Source: WLND01 sp040398845
Lineage (GTDB): Bacteria > Actinomycetota > Actinomycetes > S36-B12
Assembly: GCA_040398845.1 (NCBI GenBank)
Contig: JBBATH010000025.1
Coordinates: forward strand, 1-15,882
Direction: 5' to 3'
Length of the DNA: 15,882 bases
Of this stretch, positions 14,450 to 15,882 are shown piece after piece. The position numbers were made by a program, and so were the translations under genes. The notes under the pieces are model-generated. The model made no database searches. It saw only the letters and a program-made list of their open reading frames with translations, and was not told where the DNA came from. Positions within the stretch are counted from its first letter, which is position 1, and each line of letters opens with the position of its first letter.

Positions 14450-15882
14450 ATGCCCAGGCCAGAAGCGCAAGAGTCCCCGGCTTCGCCCGTGCTTTCCATT
14501 CACGGGCTGTCGAAGTCCTTCGCGGGCAAGAAAGTGCTGAGCGACGTTTCCATCACGGTCAGGTCGGGCGAGGTGGTCGGGCTCCTAGGCCAAAACGGCT
14601 CCGGCAAGTCCACCCTCATCAAGATCGTCTCCGGCTTCTACGAACCAGACGATGGCGCTGTCATTGAGGTCAATGGCCAGGACCTCGCATCAGCGAACTC
14701 CCGCGCACGTGCAGCGATGGCATTCGTCCATCAGAATCTCGGACTCTTCGACACGATGCCGGTCCTCGACAACCTCATGGCGAACCGATGGGCGCGAGCC
14801 GGTGGCCAGATCCACTGGCGCTCCATCCGCGGCGAGGCCCGGGCGCTGCTCGATGAGTTCAACCTCGATGTCGATCTCGGAGCACTCGTCGGCTCGCTAT
14901 CCGCGGGGGACAAGGCGATCATCGCCATTGCGCGCGCCGTCGGCGACCTGGCCGACGTGAACCAGGGCTTGCTCGTCCTCGATGAGCCGACCCCGTACCT
15001 AGCCCGGGAGGAAGTAGGCAGGCTGTTCACGGCGGTCCGGGCTGCTGCGGCCCGGGGAATCGGGATCCTCTTCGTCAGCCACCGACTCGAGGAGGTCGAA
15101 GAGGCGACTGACCGGGTCGTGGTTCTGCGCGACGGCCATGTGGTCGGCGATCGCACGACCAGCGAACTGGTGGACGGTGAACTCATCCAGCTCATCGTCG
15201 GGCGCTCGATTTCAGACTTCTACCCTTCGGTCCCGCAATCTGGGGACGGGACCGTCCTGCGGGTCTCGCGTCTCTCGGTCTCCGGGGGAAAACCGCTCTC
15301 TTTCGAGGTCAGCCGAGGGGAGATCATCGGCCTGACGGGGCTGCTCGGCAGCGGGTTCGAGCTCGTCCCCTACGTCCTCGGCGGCGCTGCGCACGCGAAG
15401 GCGGGGACGGCGGATATCGACGGCGAACTCATCGACCTAACGCGCGGCAACCCGGGCAGTGCGATAGTCGCGGGAATGGTGCTTGTGCCCGCGGATCGGG
15501 CGCGACTGGGAGTCGCGATGGGTATGTCCGTTCGCGAGAACATCAGCCTGCCGTGGATCGACCGCATCTGTGGACGGTTCGGCATTGACAGGCGTCGCGA
15601 GCAGCAGGACATTGTGAGCCTGCTCGATCGATTCGACGTCCGTCCGGCTGACCCGGCCGCACTCATGGGAACCCTGTCTGGAGGCAACCAGCAGAAGACC
15701 GTGCTGGCGCGCTGGATTGCCCAGAACCCAAAGGTCCTCGTCCTGCACGAACCGACACAGGGCGTCGACGTCGGGGCCCGTCAACAGATCTTCCAGGTCA
15801 TCAGGGACGCCGTCGTCGCGGGCATGTCGGTCATCTATGCATCGTTGGAGTACGAGGACCTCGCGCACATGTGCGACAAGGT
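14450..15882 (+). CDS. RbsA-like double ATP-binding ABC subunit (3' end beyond window)
   Basis: This is the ATPase of the CUT2-type importer, with 477 codons visible and no stop; relatives are about 495-510 aa, so little is missing. The ATG at 14450 has GGAGG (14438-14442) 7 nt upstream. The first nucleotide-binding domain has Walker A GQNGSGKST (47-55), Q-loop Gln95, a slightly unusual signature LSAGD (150-154), Walker B LLVLDEPT (D178, E179) and H-loop His211. The second has a degenerate Walker A (GLLGSGFELV), a normal signature LSGGNQQ (409-415) and Walker B VLVLHEPTQGVDVG, where His433 replaces the usual Asp. One weak and one active site is normal for RbsA-type fusions. It should energise the permease above, and is separated from the binding-protein gene by 126 nt containing the hairpin. 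Confidence 0.88.
   Translation, partial: MPRPEAQESPASPVLSIHGLSKSFAGKKVLSDVSITVRSGEVVGLLGQNGSGKSTLIKIVSGFYEPDDGAVIEVNGQDLASANSRARAAMAFVHQNLGLFDTMPVLDNLMANRWARAGGQIHWRSIRGEARALLDEFNLDVDLGALVGSLSAGDKAIIAIARAVGDLADVNQGLLVLDEPTPYLAREEVGRLFTAVRAAAARGIGILFVSHRLEEVEEATDRVVVLRDGHVVGDRTTSELVDGELIQLIVGRSISDFYPSVPQSGDGTVLRVSRLSVSGGKPLSFEVSRGEIIGLTGLLGSGFELVPYVLGGAAHAKAGTADIDGELIDLTRGNPGSAIVAGMVLVPADRARLGVAMGMSVRENISLPWIDRICGRFGIDRRREQQDIVSLLDRFDVRPADPAALMGTLSGGNQQKTVLARWIAQNPKVLVLHEPTQGVDVGARQQIFQVIRDAVVAGMSVIYASLEYEDLAHMCDK

Noticed and set aside
1..15882. CRISPR array, rRNA or tRNA genes
   Set aside because: No regularly spaced repeats and no recognisable rRNA or tRNA sequence on either strand.

Overview
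The window looks like accessory DNA from a high-GC Gram-positive bacterium, probably an actinomycete. Evidence: strong G/C bias at third codon positions, GTG starts, promoters that appear to drive leaderless mRNAs, a lipoprotein solute-binding protein, and families common in Actinomycetota. No marker gene fixes the genus. The sequence is a draft scaffold: it holds one run of 100 Ns (3275-3374).

Left third (about 244-6690, + strand): a tight three-gene cassette. It encodes an Hsp70/DnaK-like ATPase fused to C-terminal TPR-like repeats, a compact UvrD/PcrA-like SF1 helicase (428 aa after gap repair) with a lysine/alanine-rich tail, and an 863-aa protein with two CbxX/CfqX-type AAA+ modules behind an unrecognised N-terminal region. 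Spacing (a TGATG overlap, then a 12-nt linker with a perfect ribosome binding site) implies one operon. I do not recognise this trio as a named system. With chaperone, helicase and remodelling ATPases next to toxin-antitoxin genes, it is the best candidate here for an undescribed, possibly defence-related system. The N run inside the helicase is an assembly artefact: the same 55 bases lie on both sides, and merging them restores one frame.

Middle (6690-11110): a toxin-antitoxin neighbourhood with much decay. In order: a minus-strand minimal nucleotidyltransferase with a degenerate end; a BrnT-like toxin candidate with a ribbon-helix-helix antitoxin; about 650 bp with no recognised gene; a HigB toxin with an antitoxin that fuses an XRE helix-turn-helix to an ImmA/IrrE metallopeptidase; an antitoxin-like small protein with a VapC/PIN toxin cut to its N-terminal half; an orphan HigA beside a strong inverted repeat; and an IS3-family transposase remnant. 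A 16-bp motif (15/16 identical) follows the antitoxin stop codon of both intact modules.

Right third (11113-15882, + strand): a catabolic/import operon. It encodes a PuuE-like deacetylase-fold hydrolase (allantoinase family), an RbsC-like permease, a lipoprotein sugar-type binding protein and an RbsA-like double ATPase that runs off the window. Together they suggest import and ring-opening of a small amide or ureide compound, but the substrate is inferred. Two of the four genes are broken as given: an in-frame TAA at codon 195 of the hydrolase and a one-base frameshift near the 3' end of the binding protein. These are either real decay or draft errors.
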